The notes below the pieces were generated by a model that was not told the origin of the DNA, ran no database searches, and worked only from the letters and a program-made list of their open reading frames with translations. DNA of 64,000 nucleotides, from positions 310,001 to 374,000 of the forward strand of contig JBDXFZ010000146.1 in NCBI GenBank assembly GCA_039990395.1, in the 5' to 3' direction. The DNA comes from CALINF01 sp039990395. Lineage in GTDB: Bacteria > Pseudomonadota > Gammaproteobacteria > Pseudomonadales > Halieaceae. A program made the position numbers and the translations under genes. Of the stretch, positions 62,510 to 64,000 are shown piece by piece. Position 1 is the stretch's first letter, and each line of letters opens with the position of its first letter.

Positions 62510-63571
62510 ATGTCAGAAACAGCGACTTCTCGTACATTCACGCTGATTCAGCGCGAATTTCAGGAATACAAAAATTCGTTTGTATGGACGCCGGCAGGAA
62601 TGGCAATCCTGCTGTCATTGGTAATGTTGGTCAGCGTCATGATGGCCGGACGAATTACCATTGTTGGTGATGCCATGATGCAGGTGGTTATGAACGAGGA
62701 TTCTACCAGCGGCATGAATATAACTATTCAGATCGACGATGACGATGTTGCGATTGTCACAGAGCAAGAGGTCGAGGTTTCTGATTGGGTTATAGAAACA
62801 GAAGAAACAACCTCAGAGGAAGACTGGAATTTCTCTAAAGAGTGGAAGTTTAATCCAACCACCAATCCCAAGGGTGCTGACAACATAGACTCAGGAATGA
62901 GTAACTTGAATCTTATTCCCACAGTCATTCATTTTGTCTTTTTGCTAGCCCTGTTCTTCGTTACGTCCAACTACTTGTTGGGTACTCTCTACGATGATCG
63001 CAAGGATAGAAGTATCCTTTTTTGGCGCTCGATGCCCGTCTCTGCATGGGAAGAAGTACTAGCCAAGCTGGGTGTTGCGCTATTTATCGCTCCCTGGATA
63101 TTCATAGCGCTGAGCATGATTGTTCAGCTTGCGATGGTTGTGTTAATGATGCTCGGCATGTGGCGAATGGGTAAGGACCCATTTGAACTGGTGCTGGGAA
63201 ATATTGAGTTTGGCACGCTATTCTTTAATCAGATTAGCGGATGGATCCTGACCGCACTCTGGATAGCGCCGGTATATGCTTGGCTCTTGTTGGCCTCTGC
63301 GTTTGCCAAGCGCTCACCGTTTATGGTGTCTGTTGCTCCCTTGATAGCACTCGTGCTGGTAGAGGAACTCTTTTTGGGTACGGCTTTCGTGCGTACGGCG
63401 GTTGCAAACCATATGCCTCATATTTCTGATTCTGGTAGTGCCGTGGGGTTCTATATTCATACGCCCAATTGGGGTTCGACCGACTACCTCAGTCTGCTGC
63501 TGGGTCTTGTGTTTGCTGCTGCCGCGGTATGGCTGGCGATCTGGTTGCGCAAATATCGCTGGGATATCTAG
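62510..63571 (+). CDS. ABC-2 type permease with large acidic extracytoplasmic loop
   Basis: This 353-residue membrane protein has a first helix at about residues 27-48, a roughly 95-residue loop between helices 1 and 2 (about 49-143, with runs such as 'IDDDDVAIVTEQEVEVSD' and 'TEETTSEED'), then five further helices up to residue 350, and a basic end. The ABC-2 layout and the adjoining ATPase make it the transmembrane partner. GGGGGA precedes the ATG. The acidic loop is unusual and may meet the DUF2807 protein or the substrate. Confidence 0.92.
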   Translation: MSETATSRTFTLIQREFQEYKNSFVWTPAGMAILLSLVMLVSVMMAGRITIVGDAMMQVVMNEDSTSGMNITIQIDDDDVAIVTEQEVEVSDWVIETEETTSEEDWNFSKEWKFNPTTNPKGADNIDSGMSNLNLIPTVIHFVFLLALFFVTSNYLLGTLYDDRKDRSILFWRSMPVSAWEEVLAKLGVALFIAPWIFIALSMIVQLAMVVLMMLGMWRMGKDPFELVLGNIEFGTLFFNQISGWILTALWIAPVYAWLLLASAFAKRSPFMVSVAPLIALVLVEELFLGTAFVRTAVANHMPHISDSGSAVGFYIHTPNWGSTDYLSLLLGLVFAAAAVWLAIWLRKYRWDI

Positions 63572-63662
63572 TCCCCCGGCATCGCATTGCGGCTATCAGA
63601 ACACCATATCCATCGGGTGGGCTAGCCTGCTAAAGTAAACCCTCTTGGATGAGGGGAAGTGT

Positions 63663-63872
63663 ATGCAGCACGAAAATTGGTCCTGCTTAAAATGTGGCCA
63701 TCAGCACTATGATGTGGGCGAGATGCGGGTATCCGGAGGATTCTGGTCCCGCATCTTTGATATGCAGAATAAAAAATACAGTGCAGTCACCTGCCAGCAA
63801 TGTGCTTACACCGAGTTTTACAAACGACAAGCGTCGTCGCTAGGCAATGTGTTTGATTTCTTCACAAGGTGA
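63663..63872 (+). CDS. Small zinc-ribbon protein
   Basis: This 69-residue protein has two CxxC pairs ('CLKCGH' at residues 8-13 and 'CQQCAY' about 32 residues later), the pattern of a zinc ribbon as in DUF2082-type nucleic-acid-binding-protein-like genes. A GGGGAAG ribosome site precedes the ATG at 63663, chosen over an in-frame TTG at 63645. The function is unknown. A partial reading frame begins at its stop. Confidence 0.85.
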   Translation: MQHENWSCLKCGHQHYDVGEMRVSGGFWSRIFDMQNKKYSAVTCQQCAYTEFYKRQASSLGNVFDFFTR

Positions 63873-64000
63873 ATGAATCCGTGGATGAATCATCGGAGGT
63901 TGTCGGCCAGATAGCTCCCTGTCTTCTGCACGATGACAGTTTTGATACGCAAATACTGTCTTCTCTTACTCCGGTTCCAACTCTGGTGCCTTGGTCGCTG
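63869..64000 (+). CDS. Partial gene running off the right edge
   Basis: A frame starting at GTG 63869, which overlaps the zinc-ribbon stop by 4 bases (or at GTG 63881, with AAGGTGA 9 bases before it), stays open to the last base, giving 44 codons (NESVDESSEVVGQIAP...). The overlap with the previous gene supports a true start. Too little is visible to name a family. Confidence 0.5.
   Translation, partial: MNESVDESSEVVGQIAPCLLHDDSFDTQILSSLTPVPTLVPWSL

Overview
The window is a chromosomal stretch of a Gram-negative gammaproteobacterium. The evidence is the gene order: queA-tgt, ffh, rpsP-rimM-trmD-rplS, xerD-dsbC, hom-thrC-recJ-prfB-lysS, xseA/guaB-guaA-tadA-mltF-purL, secD-secF-suhB-trmJ, ndk-rlmN-pilF-rodZ-ispG-hisS-yfgM-bamB-der. 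This is close to the Pseudomonas-type order but rearranged and missing pieces. A marine relative of the Halieaceae/Cellvibrionales type is my best guess; it is an inference from style and gene content, not a measurement.

Layout. Positions 1-9.3 kb are accessory: two giant repeat proteins (one with ten Ig-like domains, cut by the left edge; one with seven disulphide-paired repeats and a C-terminal sorting-type tail), a small membrane protein, and a divergent pair made of an exported metallophosphoesterase and an exported protein with atypical-kinase motifs. A tRNA-Leu(CAA) closes this part. Positions 9.5-30.2 kb are tRNA modification (queA, tgt), a NudL-type Nudix hydrolase, a gamma-carbonic-anhydrase-like protein, CorB/CcsA-like membrane proteins, SRP (ffh), the S16/L19 operon, XerD, DsbC, amino-acid genes (alaC-like, hom, thrC), recJ, prfB with its programmed frameshift, and lysS.

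Positions 29.6-34.3 kb hold a signalling island: a QseG-like lipoprotein, then on the minus strand a receiver-cyclase, a single-domain response regulator and a histidine kinase linked by 4-base overlaps, with a Crp-like regulator divergent from them. Positions 34.3-60.1 kb return to housekeeping: xseA, purine genes, tadA, mltF, purL, Sec translocase, suhB, trmJ, an iscS without the rest of its cluster, ndk, rlmN, pilF, a very short rodZ, ispG, hisS, yfgM, bamB, der and a globin.

Positions 60.1-63.6 kb are the most distinctive regulated unit: a promoter whose -10 element sits inside a perfect inverted repeat, followed by a small membrane protein, a DUF2807 beta-repeat exported protein, a YtrA-type GntR regulator, an ABC ATPase and an ABC-2 permease with a long acidic loop. 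A zinc-ribbon protein and the start of one more gene end the window.

I see no CRISPR array, insertion sequence, phage module or origin. The best candidates for under-described biology are the YtrA/DUF2807/ABC operon, the exported kinase-like protein facing a phosphoesterase, and the cyclase-receiver-kinase-Crp module.
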